64,000 bases of DNA, from positions 47,925,760 through 47,989,759 of the forward strand of contig CM019236.1 of the NCBI GenBank assembly GCA_009741485.1, read 5' to 3'. Positions 62,401 to 64,000 of the stretch are shown in pieces. The notes under the pieces were generated by a model. That model did no database searches and was not told the origin of the DNA. It was given only the letters and a program-made list of their open reading frames with translations. A program made the translations under genes and the position numbers. The first letter of the stretch is position 1. Each line of letters starts with the position of its first letter. The DNA is from Malurus cyaneus samueli (Eukaryota > Chordata > Aves > Passeriformes > Maluridae).

Positions 62401-64000
62401 TCATTTGAGACTCCTAGAAGAAATGGGTTGACATAGTTATAAGCAATTCTTTAAGAGATACTGTGCAATATTGCTTTCTCACAGAGCTGAGCTTTACTCG
62501 TATGGACACATACTATAAGTGACAGCTTTCAAAACTATTTTCAAAGAAAATAATAAGACAGAAGGATTTTCTTCCTTCTGAGAAACCTGCAGGCCATTGA
62601 TGAAAATTTAGACTTAAAAACACATTTTGAAAAGAGAGTTTCTATATTTTCTGTGGTTTATAACTGCTGCAATGTCTTTCTGCTTCATAGCATTATCACA
62701 CATCTGCTTACAAGGTAATATGCATAACATGGTTTTGGCAGGGTTTTCCTAATGTCCACTATATCGTACAAAGAAAACTAAATAAAAAATACTTCATTCT
62801 GTTTTGGTTTTTTATTTTTACTTTTTTTATTAATAAGAACCTTCACAGTTGCTGTGAGGTGGCAAGAATTTGCATTATAACAAAGCATATGTACATAGAT
62901 TTTCTTACCAAACAAATTTAAGCTCTGCATTCCTATTTCCCATCATCTATGAGAAGCAATCTCAAGATTGATTCAAGTATCAGCCAGATTCTATCATAGA
63001 AAAAACCTAGTGCTGTGTTCCTATACTGTGGTTTTGATCAAAGTTTTTTTTCCTGCTCCTAATAGTAAACATTCTTTCTCTCATTTCTCAAAAGTAGGAA
63101 TCTCCACAGTTTATCAAAGAGGTGAACCTGTCTCACACTGTTAGCTCTTAAGGTGTCAAAGGATTGTATGCAACAAAATCCAGTTGAAAACACAGTGCTC
63201 TTGACAAAAAAATCCTGGCTGTGTTGAGATATCTTGATTTTGGCAATCAGCAGGCTGGGTGTTAATTTTCAAAATACCATTAAAAGAGTTTATTACAAGG
63301 ATAGAAAGATTTTATATTTCCAGAGTGCAAACAATAAATTTGTAAAAGAATCATAACCAAAATAAAGAGCTCTTCACTTTAGTGGTATGTGAATTGCAAA
63401 GATACAGGTCTTGTTTGTATTGTGCACGGGTGTTTCACTGACACTGTAAAATTCTGTTTTCAACTGATTTACCTGCCCCACATCTTTCAGCTCTGACACT
63501 GAACACACTCTGAGACACTTTCTCAGAATTTTATATAGTGCCAGAAGATTGCTCAAAAAGCACTTCCAAATAAGATGTGAAAGCACATATTAAAATGTAT
63601 GGAGTAAAAAATTAACACAAGGATTATTTGGATTAGTTTCTTAATAGTCATAAAATACATGTTTAGCCATAAAATACATTTTCATCAAATATTTATTTAT
63701 AAAAGAAGATTAATCTTAATTTGCATCTTCACGTGGTGACATACAAACTTTCTGAATAAGACTTGTGCTTTTTATTACATGGGAAAAACACACTGATGTG
63801 GTGAGGTACACACTTTCAGTATAGATGAATGAAGGAGTTGTGCTCAACTGACCCCAAGTGCTCCGAGAAGGCAGGAGATCCATCCTAGACAGATCTAACA
63901 CAAAGTTAAATTACATCTCTCCCTGCTGGTCAGCCAGGGTAATATGTTACATATAGTCTTATGAGACAAGAAGGTGGAGATAATTAAATATAAATACCCT

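Larger units (their letters stand above)
44941..64000 (+). repeat. Large duplicated block B', second copy, running off the window
   Basis: Collinear with 21,610-40,890 in the same orientation and still matching at the last base of the window ('taaataccct'). Differences from B are concentrated in patches of single-base indels; other patches, some over 1 kb (about 53,037-54,165), show no length change at all. No gene is recognised. Small frames shared by both copies, such as 53,219-53,548 and 54,525-54,731, lie in patches where the two copies are identical and carry no independent evidence of selection. Confidence 0.93.

Noticed and set aside
21597..64000. A genuine recent tandem duplication with gene-conversion tracts
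   Set aside because: Considered as the alternative to an assembly artefact. The noisy patches differ mainly by homopolymer indels rather than substitutions, and the junctions are noisy, so it is less likely, though not excluded without reads.

Overview
This is vertebrate nuclear DNA, almost certainly from a bird. Three things point there: several antisense pieces of CR1 LINE (the dominant LINE of birds and reptiles) at about 0.9, 13.8-14.8, 17.0, 33.3/56.6 and 58.7 kb; an avian ERVL-type solo LTR with its tandem 'ctggagcag' units at 40.9-41.6 kb; and a TATA- and AATAAA-bearing retroviral solo LTR at 1.4-1.8 kb. The rest is A+T-rich, repeat-poor and stop-dense, as expected of an intron or gene desert. 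I found no functional protein-coding gene, tRNA, rRNA or CRISPR array. The short open frames look like chance, except for one antisense frame around 1.2-2.1 kb that may be a decayed coding remnant.

Layout. 0-13.8 kb is single-copy, with one solo LTR (perfect 6-bp target duplication), A-rich and pyrimidine-rich simple repeats, and a GC-richer patch at 12.35-12.72 kb. 13.8-14.76 kb is a CR1 fragment. 14.35-16.61 kb (block A) recurs with many small indels at 18.86-21.57 kb (block A'). 21.6-40.9 kb (block B) recurs in the same orientation at 44.94-64.0 kb (block B') and runs off the right edge. Between B and B' lie the ERVL-type LTR, about 1.6 kb of unique DNA, a noisy segment, and 43.71-44.94 kb, which appears to be the sequence missing from a gap of exactly 25 Ns at 21,572-21,596.

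The dominant structure is probably an assembly product rather than biology. B and B' alternate between long stretches with no visible difference and stretches full of single-base indels, mostly in homopolymers. Junctions carry composition-shifted, CpG-rich noise and long A or G runs. The simplest model is two haplotypes, or a polished contig plus error-prone long-read gap fill, laid end to end: A, then A'-gap-B, then the continuation of A as B'. A real recent tandem duplication with unpolished reads is the main alternative. I did not find a convincing undescribed biological system. The best biological leads are the LTR that splits an otherwise continuous antisense reading frame, a roughly 200-bp block that differs completely between otherwise identical duplicate flanks, and a conserved hairpin next to the GATA/TATC microsatellite.
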